59,667 nt of DNA, taken from Crocinitomicaceae bacterium (GTDB lineage: Bacteria; Bacteroidota; Bacteroidia; Flavobacteriales_D; Sanyastnellaceae). Location: contig NZGF01000022.1 in NCBI GenBank assembly GCA_002690915.1, positions 1 to 59,667 of the forward strand, read 5' to 3'. Below, piece after piece: positions 30,197 to 39,820 of this stretch. Within the stretch, counting starts at the first letter, position 1. Each line of letters begins with the position of its first letter. A model generated the notes under the pieces. It ran no database searches, had not been told where the DNA came from, and worked only from the letters and a program-made list of their open reading frames with translations. The position numbers and the translations under genes were made by a program.

Positions 30197-30934
30197 GTGC
30201 ACCCGGAGGTCCATTTTCATAACCTCGGCCACCGGGCTTACGAGCCGATATGGCGGCAGCAGGAAGCGTTGTTAAAGGCTGCAGTGAACTTGAAGATAGC
30301 GCGGCGGAAAGCGGGACTGGAAGGTGCGGACCGCAGCGAAGATCCGGCTCTGGACCTTCCGGAGAACCACTTGTTTTTTGTAGAGCACTCGCACGTTCTC
30401 ACGTTGGGGAAATCGGGTCACGAGGAGCACGTGGTTGCATCACCGGAACGGCTGAATGAGCTGGGGGTGGATTACTACCCCATCAACCGTGGCGGTGACA
30501 TTACGTACCACGGTCCGGGTCAATTGGTAGGCTATCCGATTCTCGATTTGGAACAGTTTTTCACGGACATCGGGAAGTACATGCGCTGCATGGAAGAGGC
30601 CATTATCCGAACCTGTGCTGATTATGAGGTAAAGGCTGAAAGGATCGATGGATTAACTGGGGTTTGGGTGGATGCGGACAAAGGCTTGGATGCGCGCAAA
30701 ATCGCTGCCCTTGGGGTGAAATGCTCGCGGTGGGTGACGATGCACGGTTTTGCCTTTAACCTCAATACGGACTTGGACTTCTTCGACTTGATTGTGCCAT
30801 GCGGCATCGGCGACCGAGGCGTCACCTCCTTGGCCCGAGAGTGCGGAAGGGCGATCGACGAAGCGGAGGCTCAGGCCCATGTGCTTCGTCATCTGACGGA
30901 CATCTTTGGATGGAAGTTGGTCCGTGCCGATTGA
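30197..30934 (+). CDS. lipB: Octanoyltransferase LipB
   Basis: Transfers octanoyl from acyl carrier protein to lipoyl domains, the first step of lipoate synthesis. A 245-residue protein starting with GTG at 30197, 2 nt after the previous stop. The conserved [20 protein letters not shown], the [19 protein letters not shown] segment with the catalytic Lys, and the PCGIGD segment with the catalytic Cys are all present. lipA is not in the window. An inserted stretch around residues 30-50 makes the N-terminal part longer than in E. coli (213 residues). A short inverted repeat follows the stop. Confidence 0.95.
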   Translation: MHPEVHFHNLGHRAYEPIWRQQEALLKAAVNLKIARRKAGLEGADRSEDPALDLPENHLFFVEHSHVLTLGKSGHEEHVVASPERLNELGVDYYPINRGGDITYHGPGQLVGYPILDLEQFFTDIGKYMRCMEEAIIRTCADYEVKAERIDGLTGVWVDADKGLDARKIAALGVKCSRWVTMHGFAFNLNTDLDFFDLIVPCGIGDRGVTSLARECGRAIDEAEAQAHVLRHLTDIFGWKLVRAD

Positions 30935-30939
30935 AATGG

Positions 30940-30962
30940 CCGCGAATTGCGGAACTTCGCGG
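30940..30962. repeat. Inverted repeat between lipB and the serine hydrolase
   Basis: CCGCGAA (30940-30946) and TTCGCGG (30956-30962) form a perfect 7-bp inverted repeat with a 9-nt spacer that itself contains GCGG, allowing an alternative CCGC/GCGG pairing. There is no T run, so it is not a standard terminator. It ends 13 nt before the ATG at 30976. Confidence 0.4.
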
Positions 30963-30975
30963 AAATGAATGCGAC

Positions 30976-32136
30976 ATGAAAGCGATTAAGGTTCTGGTTT
31001 GGACGCTGGCCCTGCTGGTGATCAGCTTGTACGTTTCAGGCCACGGTTACATTATTGCTGGAATGCAGGAAACCTATTTCCGGGGGTGGAAGAATTCCAA
31101 CATCGACGATATTGAATTCCGCGACCTGCGAACGATTTCCGCGGCAGAGAATCCGTCTCCGTGGATCCATAAGCCGATTTGGAATGCGGACTTCAGTGCT
31201 GAAGACGCGGCTTGGCATGAGGAGTATATGTCGGCGGCCTTTCTCGTTGTGCAAGCCGATACGTTGCGGTTTGAGCGGTATTGGCAGGGCTTCGATGAGC
31301 ACACCGTGTCCAATTCGTTTTCAGCGTGCAAGAGCATCGTGGCTATGGTTGTTGGATTGGCCGTTCAAGAGGGGTTGGTGGACGTAGAGGACGAGATTGG
31401 CGAATACATCCCTCGCCTCGCGGGTGCGAATGGAAAAGGCTTGACGGTGGAGGAAGTCCTGCAAATGAGAACCCACATTTCCTTCGGTGAGGACTACAAC
31501 AATCCCTTCGGTTTCATGGCCAAGGCATACTACCGCGATAACATGCAGGCCTTGCTCGAGCAGTATGAGGTGCCTGATGAACACGGAAGCGAGTGGCGCT
31601 ACCAAGGCGGAAATACGATGCTCTTGGGCGAATTGGTGACCAACTTAGGCCTAGGCACATTGAGCGATTGGGTGGAACGGGGACTGTGGCAGCCTATGGG
31701 CGCTCAGGATGATGCGTTTTGGGGGCTGGATGCTCCTGATGAGGCCGGTGGCATCGAGCGGTGTTTCGCCATGTATTACGCAACGGCACGGGATTTTGCT
31801 CGGTTTGGAAAACTGCTCAATCACAGCGGTGATTGGAATGGCACGCAGCTGTTGGATTCGAATTTTGTCGCAGCTATGGTGCAGCCCATTCCCGCCCGAA
31901 CGGAGGCCTGTGGTGCAGCCCATTACGGGTATCAGATCTGGTTGGGCGAAACTGAAGATGGGTTGGCGTTCAGCTGCATGGAGGGCCTGCGAGGCCAGTT
32001 CATTGTTTCCGTTCCCGCTTTGGATTTGGTCGTAGTGCGAACGGGCTTCAACAAGGACAAGCGCAAGAAGGATGACCTGCCGTCGTGCGTTTACCGGATG
32101 ATTCAAATGGGACGCGGGCTGCTGACCCAAGGTTGA
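30976..32136 (+). CDS. Serine hydrolase, beta-lactamase (class C) family
   Basis: A 386-residue serine hydrolase of the class C beta-lactamase/esterase type. The start at 30976 gives an N-terminal membrane anchor or signal (VLVWTLALLVISLYVSG); the long upstream frame overlaps lipB and is rejected. The catalytic SxxK appears as SACK in SNSFSACKSIVAMV, and the Tyr motif as RYQGGNTML. The third, KTG-like element is replaced by GLRGQFI near the C terminus. These enzymes include esterases, D-amino-acid peptidases and penicillin-binding homologues; true beta-lactam resistance should not be inferred from the fold. Probably periplasmic. Confidence 0.82.
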   Translation: MKAIKVLVWTLALLVISLYVSGHGYIIAGMQETYFRGWKNSNIDDIEFRDLRTISAAENPSPWIHKPIWNADFSAEDAAWHEEYMSAAFLVVQADTLRFERYWQGFDEHTVSNSFSACKSIVAMVVGLAVQEGLVDVEDEIGEYIPRLAGANGKGLTVEEVLQMRTHISFGEDYNNPFGFMAKAYYRDNMQALLEQYEVPDEHGSEWRYQGGNTMLLGELVTNLGLGTLSDWVERGLWQPMGAQDDAFWGLDAPDEAGGIERCFAMYYATARDFARFGKLLNHSGDWNGTQLLDSNFVAAMVQPIPARTEACGAAHYGYQIWLGETEDGLAFSCMEGLRGQFIVSVPALDLVVVRTGFNKDKRKKDDLPSCVYRMIQMGRGLLTQG

Positions 32137-32194
32137 AAACACGTGTAAATCAAATCCTTACGCGTATAAATCTTCTGCAGATGCTTGTTTTTGT

Positions 32195-32203
32195 TATCTT
32201 TTG
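32195..32203 (+). promoter_or_regulatory. Possible promoter of the LytTR regulator gene
   Basis: TATCTTTTG, which fits TAnnTTTG with one additional T, lies about 20 nt before the ATG at 32223. The 86-bp gap around it is AT-rich. Confidence 0.35.
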
Positions 32204-32222
32204 ATTTGAGCCATAAATCAAA

Positions 32223-33029
32223 ATGGATATGGACAATTCTGAAACGAAGATTCGGTGTGTGGTTGTGGACGATGAATTGCATGCACGCCAATCGATTTGC
32301 CGACAAATCGAGAAAAACTGCCCCAACTTTGAGGTCATCCAGACCGCTTCAAGTGCTGCCGAGGCGTACCAAGTGATTAAGGAGTGTTCCCCGGACTTGG
32401 TCTTTCTGGATATTCAGATGCCCAACGAGACGGGCTTGGAATTCCTTGACCGGTTTGAGGGCCGAAAATTCTTTGTGGTGTTTTGCACTACATACCATGA
32501 ATACGCAGTGGAGGCGCTGCGGAAGCGGGCGTTTGACTACTTGCTAAAACCCGTGGATGAGGAGGACCTCGTTGCATGTGCAAAACGAATTACGGAAAAA
32601 CTGCTAATTGCACGGGGCGAGAATACCACCGAAGGACCGGGTGGACGGCGCATCGAGCTAGTGACATCGGGTCAGCGGTATTTCATTCGTCACTCGGAAA
32701 TTCTGTACGTCGAGGCATCGGGAAGTTACTCCACCTTCTACCTTGAAACGGGCAAGCGCATCACGGTTTCGAAAAACCTCAAGCGCATAGAGCAAATGTT
32801 GCAAGACCCAGTATTTCATAGGGCACACAATTCATTTCTTGTTCGCTTGGCTTCCGTGCAATCGTACAATCACCGCAACGGAACATTGCAGCTGCAGAAT
32901 GGAAAAGAGGTTCCGATTGCAGTGCGCAAACGCGATGCGGTTCGCCAGCGTTTGGTGGAATTGATGATTGAGGGGCGTGAGGCTTCAGAATTGCCTATGG
33001 TCGCGGAAGAAGTGCCTTCCATGGGTTGA
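32223..33029 (+). CDS. LytTR-family response regulator
   Basis: A 268-residue two-component regulator. The receiver domain (about 9-130) has the acidic VVVDDELHA pocket, the phospho-acceptor Asp63 in LVFLDIQMP, and Lys in YLLKPV. The C-terminal LytTR DNA-binding domain (about 150-255) includes ILYVEASGSYSTFYL and FHRAHNSFLVRLASV. Bacteroidota often have such regulators next to LytS/YehU-type histidine kinases, but none is encoded nearby. rlmN follows by 43 bp on its own probable promoter. The target genes are unknown. Confidence 0.9.
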   Translation: MDMDNSETKIRCVVVDDELHARQSICRQIEKNCPNFEVIQTASSAAEAYQVIKECSPDLVFLDIQMPNETGLEFLDRFEGRKFFVVFCTTYHEYAVEALRKRAFDYLLKPVDEEDLVACAKRITEKLLIARGENTTEGPGGRRIELVTSGQRYFIRHSEILYVEASGSYSTFYLETGKRITVSKNLKRIEQMLQDPVFHRAHNSFLVRLASVQSYNHRNGTLQLQNGKEVPIAVRKRDAVRQRLVELMIEGREASELPMVAEEVPSMG

Positions 33030-33057
33030 ACATCTCGGCTTCTGTGAGGGGAGCGCG

Positions 33058-33065
33058 TATCTTTG
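33058..33065 (+). promoter_or_regulatory. -7 box for rlmN
   Basis: A perfect TATCTTTG ending 7 nt before the ATG at 33073. It supports that start over an in-frame one at 32968 inside the response-regulator gene. Confidence 0.5.
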
Positions 33066-33072
33066 CTATCCC

Positions 33073-34137
33073 ATGGCGAAGAAAGACATCCGAACCCTGA
33101 GTCTTAGCGAACTCAAGGAAGCCGTTGTGGGATTGGGTGAAAAGGCGTTTCGAGCGAAGCAAATTGAAGAGTGGCTTTGGACGAAAGGAGTGGGTTCTTT
33201 TGATGAGATGAGCAACCTTTCCAAAGGGTTTCGCGAGCGCCTGCATGCGGCGTTTGAATTGAACCGCATCGAAGTTGCGGACCAACAATTCAGCAGCGAC
33301 GGCACCATCAAATGCGCGTTTGATGTGCGTGCAGGTCAGGTCGTGGAAGGGGTTTTGATTCCCACGTCGAAACGAATGACGGCATGCATTTCTTCCCAAG
33401 CGGGATGCAGCTTGGCTTGCAAGTTTTGTGCGACGGGTCGGCTCAAGTTGCTCAAAAACCTCAGCGCTGGGGAAATTTACGATCAAGTTGAAATGATCCG
33501 TGGCATGGCCCAAGAGCAGTACAACCAGGGACTGACGAACATCGTCTACATGGGCATGGGTGAACCGCTATTGAATTACCGCGCCGTGCTGGAATCGGTG
33601 GAGCGCATATGTGGCGATCCGGGGCTAGGCATGTCGCCGAAGCGGATTACAGTGAGCACGGCAGGAATCGCCAAGGCCATAAAGCGGTTGGGGGATGACC
33701 AGGTCCGGTTCAATTTGGCCCTCTCACTGCACGCGGCGAACGATGAAAAACGCAACCGTATCATGGCCATCAATGAGTCCAATAATTTGGAATCACTGGC
33801 TGAAGCGTTGCAGTACTTCTATGAAAAGACCGGAACGCGTGTGACATTTGAATACATCATCTTTCGCGACTTCAATGACCAGCTGGAGGATGCGCAGCAG
33901 CTGGCGAATTTTTGCGCTTGTGTTCCGTGCAAGGTCAATGTGATAGAATACAACCCCATCGATGGAGGCGAATTTCAGCAAGCCGCGCCTGAGCGGGTAG
34001 ACGCATTTGTAGGACTGCTTGAAAGCCGGAACATCATTGTCAATGTTCGTCGGTCACGCGGCAAAGACATCGACGCGGCCTGCGGTCAGTTGGCGAACAA
34101 AAATGCAGCGGCTACACCGCAATTGAAGAAAGCCTGA
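33073..34137 (+). CDS. rlmN: Dual-specificity RNA methyltransferase RlmN
   Basis: Radical-SAM enzyme that methylates C2 of A2503 in 23S rRNA and A37 in some tRNAs. A 354-residue protein. The 4Fe-4S-binding CxxxCxxC motif is in SSQAGCSLACKFCATGR, with Cys112, Cys116 and Cys119. The second catalytic Cys needed for the mechanism is in DIDAACGQL near the C terminus. The start at 33073 is supported by the -7 box and the family-like N terminus. Its stop is 9 nt from the convergent lepA stop, inside a small palindrome. Confidence 0.96.
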   Translation: MAKKDIRTLSLSELKEAVVGLGEKAFRAKQIEEWLWTKGVGSFDEMSNLSKGFRERLHAAFELNRIEVADQQFSSDGTIKCAFDVRAGQVVEGVLIPTSKRMTACISSQAGCSLACKFCATGRLKLLKNLSAGEIYDQVEMIRGMAQEQYNQGLTNIVYMGMGEPLLNYRAVLESVERICGDPGLGMSPKRITVSTAGIAKAIKRLGDDQVRFNLALSLHAANDEKRNRIMAINESNNLESLAEALQYFYEKTGTRVTFEYIIFRDFNDQLEDAQQLANFCACVPCKVNVIEYNPIDGGEFQQAAPERVDAFVGLLESRNIIVNVRRSRGKDIDAACGQLANKNAAATPQLKKA

Positions 34138-34149
34138 ACGGCCGGTTCA
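34135..34149. repeat. Palindrome joining rlmN and lepA stop codons
   Basis: TGAAC (34135-34139), GGCCG, GTTCA (34145-34149). The outer TGA triplets are the stop codons of rlmN (plus) and lepA (minus). There is no T run, so termination by it is uncertain. Confidence 0.4.
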
Positions 34150-35937
34150 ATCCAACTTGAGCACTGCGAGGAAGGCGGATTGGGGCACTTCGATGTTGCC
34201 AACCTGACGCATCCGCTTTTTTCCCTTTTTCTGCTTTTCGAGCAGTTTCCGCTTTCGGGTGATATCCCCGCCGTAGCATTTCGCGGTGACGTCTTTTCGA
34301 ACGGGCTTGATGGTTTCACGGGCGATGATCTTGGCGCCAATGGCTGCTTGGAGTGCAATCATGAATTGCTGGCGCGGGATCAGCTCCTTCAGCTTAAGGC
34401 AAATTTTCTTGCCCAGGTTGAAGGCGTTGTCTCGGTGAATCAAGGCGCTCAAGGCATCGACACCGTCGCCGTTCAGCATAATATCCAATTTGACGAGGTT
34501 GGACGGTTTGTACTCGTCCGGGAAGTAATCGAACGATGCATAACCGCGAGAGACCGACTTCAACTTGTCGTAGAAATCAAAGACAATTTCACCGAGAGGC
34601 ATGCTGAAACTGAGCTCGACCCGGTCTGATGTTAAGTAAACCTGATTGCTGAGCACTCCACGCTTTTCTATGCAGAGGTTCATCACTTGGCCGATGTACT
34701 CGCTTTTTGTGATGACCTGGGCCTTGATGAACGGCTCCTCCACGTGGTCGAGGTGATTTGGCTCGGGCAGGTCGGACGGGTTGTTGACGATGTGCTTCTC
34801 GCCGTCTTTGGTGAAAGCGTGGTAGCTCACGTTGGGGACGGTGGTGATGACCGTCATGTCAAATTCCCGCTCCAACCGTTCTTGGATGATTTCCATGTGG
34901 AGCATTCCTAAGAAGCCGCATCGGAACCCGAAGCCCAGCGCAGCCGACGATTCCGGCTCAAAAACGAGCGACGCGTCGTTCAGTTGGAGTTTCTCCATCG
35001 AAGCGCGCAACTCCTCGTAGTCTTCGGTGTCGACCGGGTAAATGCCGGCAAAAACCATTGGTTTGACGTCTTCAAATCCTTTAACGTAGTCTAGGCATGG
35101 GTTGTCTTTGAGGGTAATCGTATCGCCCACTTTGACTTCGCGTGCATTTTTGATTCCTGAGATGATGTAGCCCACATTGCCCGCTGTCATTTCTTTGCGA
35201 GGCTTTAGCTCCATTCCGAGCACCCCAATCTCATCGGCTTCGTATTCTCGGTTGGTTGCGAAAAACTTCACCCGATCGCCTTTTTTCAGGATGCCATTGA
35301 GGATTCGGTAATACGCAATGATGCCCCGAAATGGGTTGTATACGCTGTCGAAAATCATGGCCTGCAGCGGTGCTTCAGGGTCGCCTTTGGGTGCGGGCAC
35401 GCGATCCACGATGGCTTCGAGAATGCTCTCTACGCCCAACCCCGTCTTTCCACTGGCTGGTATGATGTCGTCCATGGAACAGCCGATGAGGTCCACGATT
35501 TGATCGCCCACCACCTCGGGGTCGGCGGAGTCCAAATCCATTTTATTCAGGATTGGGATGATTTCCAAGTCGTGTTCAAGGGCTAGGTATAGATTTGAAA
35601 TTGTCTGGGCCTCAATGCCTTGCGTGGCGTCGACAATGAGCAGAGCTCCTTCGCAAGCCGCTATGGACCGGGACACCTCGTAACTGAAGTCCACGTGGCC
35701 AGGGGTGTCGATTAAATTGAATGCAAACTCTTCGCCATTTTGTGCTTTATACGTCATCTGAATGGCGTGGCTCTTAATGGTGATTCCCCGCTCGCGTTCG
35801 AGATCCATATCGTCGAGCGCTTGGTCCTGCATCTCCCGCTCTGTAATGGTTCCAGTGGTCTGGAGTAGGCGATCGGCCAAGGTGCTTTTGCCGTGGTCGA
35901 TGTGGGCAATGATACAGAAATTTCGTAGGTTTTTCAT
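34147..35937 (-). CDS. lepA: Elongation factor 4 (LepA)
   Basis: Translational GTPase that back-translocates or rescues ribosomes, involved in initiation or assembly under stress. A 596-residue protein of normal length. GTPase motifs are [33 protein letters not shown] and NKMDLD. The C-terminal LepA-specific domain has [20 protein letters not shown], which fits the family. The start at 35937 has a perfect TAATTTTG box 17 nt upstream. It is divergent from the large T9SS gene over 171 bp. Confidence 0.97.
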   Translation of the reverse strand: MKNLRNFCIIAHIDHGKSTLADRLLQTTGTITEREMQDQALDDMDLERERGITIKSHAIQMTYKAQNGEEFAFNLIDTPGHVDFSYEVSRSIAACEGALLIVDATQGIEAQTISNLYLALEHDLEIIPILNKMDLDSADPEVVGDQIVDLIGCSMDDIIPASGKTGLGVESILEAIVDRVPAPKGDPEAPLQAMIFDSVYNPFRGIIAYYRILNGILKKGDRVKFFATNREYEADEIGVLGMELKPRKEMTAGNVGYIISGIKNAREVKVGDTITLKDNPCLDYVKGFEDVKPMVFAGIYPVDTEDYEELRASMEKLQLNDASLVFEPESSAALGFGFRCGFLGMLHMEIIQERLEREFDMTVITTVPNVSYHAFTKDGEKHIVNNPSDLPEPNHLDHVEEPFIKAQVITKSEYIGQVMNLCIEKRGVLSNQVYLTSDRVELSFSMPLGEIVFDFYDKLKSVSRGYASFDYFPDEYKPSNLVKLDIMLNGDGVDALSALIHRDNAFNLGKKICLKLKELIPRQQFMIALQAAIGAKIIARETIKPVRKDVTAKCYGGDITRKRKLLEKQKKGKKRMRQVGNIEVPQSAFLAVLKLD

Positions 35938-35954
35938 CGCTCGCGATTAAGGCA

Positions 35955-35962
35955 CAAAATTA
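35955..35962 (-). promoter_or_regulatory. -7 box for lepA
   Basis: A perfect TAATTTTG on the minus strand, ending 17 nt before the lepA ATG. Confidence 0.5.
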
Positions 35963-36025
35963 GCGCGGAATACGCAGTGTCCTCGGGATTGGATGGGGGT
36001 TATTTATTTAGGTCGTCGGATGTCT

Positions 36026-36033
36026 TATATTTA
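36026..36033 (+). promoter_or_regulatory. Possible -7 box for the nidogen-like gene
   Basis: TATATTTA, seven of eight matches to TAnnTTTG. It would give a leader of about 70 nt to the ATG at 36109. The remaining intergenic sequence is AT-rich and shows no other clear element. Confidence 0.35.
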
Positions 36034-36108
36034 CGAACTCTTTGGTTGTCTTTGCTGTGGAAAACTTCAAAAATGCCAGAGTCGCCTGACAAAAGAAAAC
36101 CTGCTTAT

Positions 36109-39100
36109 ATGACGCGATTCATTTTGACCTTGGTGTTGAGCGCTGCCACGAATATGGCTGTTGCCCAGGTTGATTACTCGACCAGTGACGCTCCAGTCCC
36201 TTATATCCAACCGTCCGAAACAACCATCGATGGTATCATGGACCGTTACGGTTCGTTCAAAGGGTCAGTATTAAACATGACACGAGAGGAATGGGATGTC
36301 TTCCGTGCTTGGGAGGGTTACGACCAGGAGGAAGTCAAGCGCATTTTGAAAGAGCATAAGGCAAAATGGCAATCCGAGCACGCGGAAGAGATTGCGGACC
36401 GCAAAGCGCACCGCATGATGGTCACGACGAGTGGCTGCGATTGTTGGGTGGAGCCAGACGATACCTACACCCTCATCACCGAGGATGACCAATACTATAC
36501 AGCTGGTGCGGGCATCAATGTGGACTATTCTACGGCTCCTATCCAAATGGGCTTTGAGTTCAACTTATATGGACTTGTTTTCGAGCAGTTTTACCTGAAC
36601 TCCAAGGGTTCGGTTTCATTTGACGGTTACACCATCGATTGGACTCCGGAGGAGTTTCCAGTAACCACGGATGAAGTAGCGCAGATTGCTGGTTTCTGGG
36701 CGGATTCGGATTACCGACTTTCCGGTGACGTGTACTACAAAATCACCCAGAACGAGGTCTTCGTCAATTTCGTGGATGTTGGTTACTATAACCAAGGAAC
36801 AGACTTGTTCAATTCGTACCAGATTGTCATCACGAGTGAAGATTCGGAATACTTGCCCGACGGAGCAAATACCCAAATGTGCTACCTCAATATGGATTGG
36901 GCGCACGGGGATGTAGGCGGAAGCAATGGATGCTGTGGCGATAGCCCAGCCACCGTGGGGATTGATGCAGCACCTGACTTCGGACCGTATTTGCAGTTTG
37001 GGCGGTTCAACACGCTCGACGACATCTACAACGGTCCTCAGGGAACCGGTCCGGAGGCGGATGACGGTGTGAACTGGTTGGACTACCGCAGCTTCATCAT
37101 GGACTCTTCGGAAGACAGTGAGAATTTGGCTCCTTTCCCCACGGCGAATGTGGGGTGCGATACGCTGGTCATGTGCTTAGGCAATACCTACGACATGAAC
37201 CTCAGTTTCCTCGGGCCGGAGCCGAACCAGACCATTGCAGTGACATGCACGGATGCGCCAGGTTGGGATTACACCATTACCGAGGAAGACAACCTGACCA
37301 ATATTACAGGAACGTTCACTGCGCAGCCGGACAATGTGGGGATTCAAGAAATCACCATCACAGCAACGGACGACGGGGTCCCCATCGGGGAAACCATAAC
37401 AACGCTCGTCATAGAAGTCCTTGACATTCAGTTGCCGCCGCTTTCGGTTGAAGGCAATTCAGCCATTTGTGCGGGCGGCGAAGTTGAATTGACCGCAAGC
37501 GGCGACTTCGATGAAATCGTATGGTCAGACGGCACGGTCGGCAATAGCAATACATACACCTACGGCGGCACGTTCTTTGTAACAGGATACCTCGACCAGT
37601 GTACTGTAGAGGAAGAATTTTACGTCGACCAAAGTCCGTATTTCTTGCCTGATGTGGTCATTGACCCGCCTGCTGTGTGCCCAGGTCAAACGGCACTTGT
37701 GGTGGTTGACTCGTTGGAGCAATTGGAATACTCAACATACCAGTGGGATCCAGATTGGAACGGTTTGGGTGGAGAAGTGGCGTCCTACGTCGGCGACGCG
37801 GGTGCCGAGTTGACTGCAGGAACCTACCGGTTGTTGGTCACAGACGAAGACGGCTGCCAAGGGCAGCGCGTATTCATCATTGAAACCATCGGTTCTTACA
37901 TTCCCGAGGTTACAATTGACCCTTTCTGCGATGGCATTCCTGAAAACGTCGTTTTTGAAGGCGGGTACTCCAGCCCTCAGGAAGGCGCATTGTTGGTGTA
38001 CATGAGTTCCAATGAAGATTCCGGCTGGGGCGGTAGCTACCTCGAGGTCATCATTAACGGAGAGGACAGTTACATCTGCACCTCCAGCAATTCATTCCAG
38101 CAATTCGATTTTGATATTGCGGCGGGTGACGAAATAGAAATTGTTTTTTACGAAGACGCTAACATCGACAGCGATGTCCTCTCGGTATCGGTGTACAATT
38201 GCGGGTTCCTCAATGCGACGCAAATTAGCGATTTGTCAGCGGGGACCATTTTCACTTCTGCTTCGGAATGTGAAGCATCTCCGGCTACAGGAATGTGGCA
38301 ATGTTTATCTGGGCCGGTGCCGTGGTCGTTCTCAAATGTCAATGAGTACGACACAGAATTTTCGCCATCCAGTTATGGCCTGTATGAGATATGCTTCAGT
38401 GAGGAGACCTGCCAAACGGATTACTGCTACGATATCGAAATCACGGAGGAGCCGGATGTAACGTTGACTGTCTTAGACGATTTGTTGTGCAATGGAGAAA
38501 GCGAAACTGTTTTTGCCGAAGTTGATGACATCGGAGGAACAGCCGAACTGAATTGGTCTGCTCCCGGTGAGGATGGAGTGGCGACTAACGATTACTCATT
38601 CTCGAATACGACAACGTACAACGCTTCCATTGTTGTGACGAACGGATGCGGCTCGGCTTCAGCGTCAATCCCCTTGTATTCCCAGTACACGCCGGAGCCA
38701 AGTCTGGAGGATGAGAGTCTTTGCGAAGGTGGCGACGTTTACTTAGACCCTACCAGTCCAGACACAGATGATTTGAACTTCGAGTGGTACCTCGATGGGG
38801 ACTTGATTCCCGGTGAGATAGCCGAAGAATACACTGCTGTAATGACAGGTCAATACTGCGTGGAGGTGACCAACCAGTGCGGTTCAGCAGAAGCGTGCGC
38901 TGAAATCACGATTGTCGGCGACATACCACCTCCGCTTGAGAGCATGACCATCGATTGCTTGGGTGACGGATTTGCGTCTGTTGTTCCGGACCTGCCGGAG
39001 GGATATACCGTGGTGTGGCCCGACGGCTCGACAGGCCCCACGTGGGAAGTGGCTGACGCAAGTGTATACGATGGAACGGAAATCTGCCTCGACTACACGG

Positions 39101-39813
39101 ATCCGTTCCAATGTGAAACCAATACGGTATGCAGTTACCTGTACATCGGCTTGCCACCGACCATTGATCCCGAGCCCATACTGGTCGATGACAACGGCGT
39201 TGATTTCTGGCAATGGTCCAATCCTTTCCGTTTGATTGAAGCGACGCCGGCAGGAAATAATGACGGACCGCATTTGACCCTGTGCCCTGAAGTAGAATAC
39301 GACTTTGATTTGAACGCCCTGACCTGGAACGGTACAGACTGGGTAGACGGCGCGGGTGAATACGAGTGGTGGGTTGAGTGCCCGGATACCACGATTTATT
39401 TCGGTGACCCACAAGACGCGATGACCGTAATCAGCTCGATGCTCAATCAGAACTGCTGGGAGTACGGCATAGCCCTAGTGGGTTCAGCGATTAATCCGTG
39501 TGCGGTAGGAGGAATTCGTGAGGAATGGGACGTGATCGTCGATTACTGCGAATTAACGATTCCCAACGTATTTACTCCCGACTATGGAGACGCCATGAAC
39601 GAAGACTTCCACATCGAGGGATTGGAGGTGTATGACAATGTGCGCATGCGTATCTACAACCGCTGGGGTCAGCTCGTTTATTCTGACGAGAACTACCGCA
39701 ACGACAATGCATGGCGTCCGAACAATGGTGAGACAGGCACGTACTGGTACACCATGAGCCTGCCCAACGGATTTGAAGAAAACGGTCACGTGACCATCTT
39801 GCGCGACAACTGA
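36109..39813 (+). CDS. Large surface protein, nidogen-like domain and T9SS type B signal
   Basis: A 1234-residue exported protein. From the ATG at 36109 a signal peptide (FILTLVLSAATNMAVAQ) is seen; a start at 36073 would add a hydrophilic leader. Residues about 115-300 resemble a nidogen-like (NIDO) domain: IQMGFEFNLYG, FYLNSKGSVSF, IAGFWADSD, then VNFVDVGYY. Repeated Ig-like or PKD-like modules with paired Cys follow up to about 1140. The last ~85 residues are the gliding-motility-associated, T9SS type B sorting domain (PNVFTPDYGDAMNEDF, RIYNRWGQLVYS, GTYWYTMSL). It is acidic throughout. It is probably anchored at the cell surface, perhaps as an adhesin. radA follows by 7 nt. Confidence 0.82.
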   Translation: MTRFILTLVLSAATNMAVAQVDYSTSDAPVPYIQPSETTIDGIMDRYGSFKGSVLNMTREEWDVFRAWEGYDQEEVKRILKEHKAKWQSEHAEEIADRKAHRMMVTTSGCDCWVEPDDTYTLITEDDQYYTAGAGINVDYSTAPIQMGFEFNLYGLVFEQFYLNSKGSVSFDGYTIDWTPEEFPVTTDEVAQIAGFWADSDYRLSGDVYYKITQNEVFVNFVDVGYYNQGTDLFNSYQIVITSEDSEYLPDGANTQMCYLNMDWAHGDVGGSNGCCGDSPATVGIDAAPDFGPYLQFGRFNTLDDIYNGPQGTGPEADDGVNWLDYRSFIMDSSEDSENLAPFPTANVGCDTLVMCLGNTYDMNLSFLGPEPNQTIAVTCTDAPGWDYTITEEDNLTNITGTFTAQPDNVGIQEITITATDDGVPIGETITTLVIEVLDIQLPPLSVEGNSAICAGGEVELTASGDFDEIVWSDGTVGNSNTYTYGGTFFVTGYLDQCTVEEEFYVDQSPYFLPDVVIDPPAVCPGQTALVVVDSLEQLEYSTYQWDPDWNGLGGEVASYVGDAGAELTAGTYRLLVTDEDGCQGQRVFIIETIGSYIPEVTIDPFCDGIPENVVFEGGYSSPQEGALLVYMSSNEDSGWGGSYLEVIINGEDSYICTSSNSFQQFDFDIAAGDEIEIVFYEDANIDSDVLSVSVYNCGFLNATQISDLSAGTIFTSASECEASPATGMWQCLSGPVPWSFSNVNEYDTEFSPSSYGLYEICFSEETCQTDYCYDIEITEEPDVTLTVLDDLLCNGESETVFAEVDDIGGTAELNWSAPGEDGVATNDYSFSNTTTYNASIVVTNGCGSASASIPLYSQYTPEPSLEDESLCEGGDVYLDPTSPDTDDLNFEWYLDGDLIPGEIAEEYTAVMTGQYCVEVTNQCGSAEACAEITIVGDIPPPLESMTIDCLGDGFASVVPDLPEGYTVVWPDGSTGPTWEVADASVYDGTEICLDYTDPFQCETNTVCSYLYIGLPPTIDPEPILVDDNGVDFWQWSNPFRLIEATPAGNNDGPHLTLCPEVEYDFDLNALTWNGTDWVDGAGEYEWWVECPDTTIYFGDPQDAMTVISSMLNQNCWEYGIALVGSAINPCAVGGIREEWDVIVDYCELTIPNVFTPDYGDAMNEDFHIEGLEVYDNVRMRIYNRWGQLVYSDENYRNDNAWRPNNGETGTYWYTMSLPNGFEENGHVTILRDN

Positions 39814-39820
39814 TTTTCCG

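Noticed and set aside
30976-32136. Antibiotic-resistance beta-lactamase
   Set aside because: The SxxK motif shows only the fold family. The third active-site motif is unlike KTG, and the context gives no hint of resistance.
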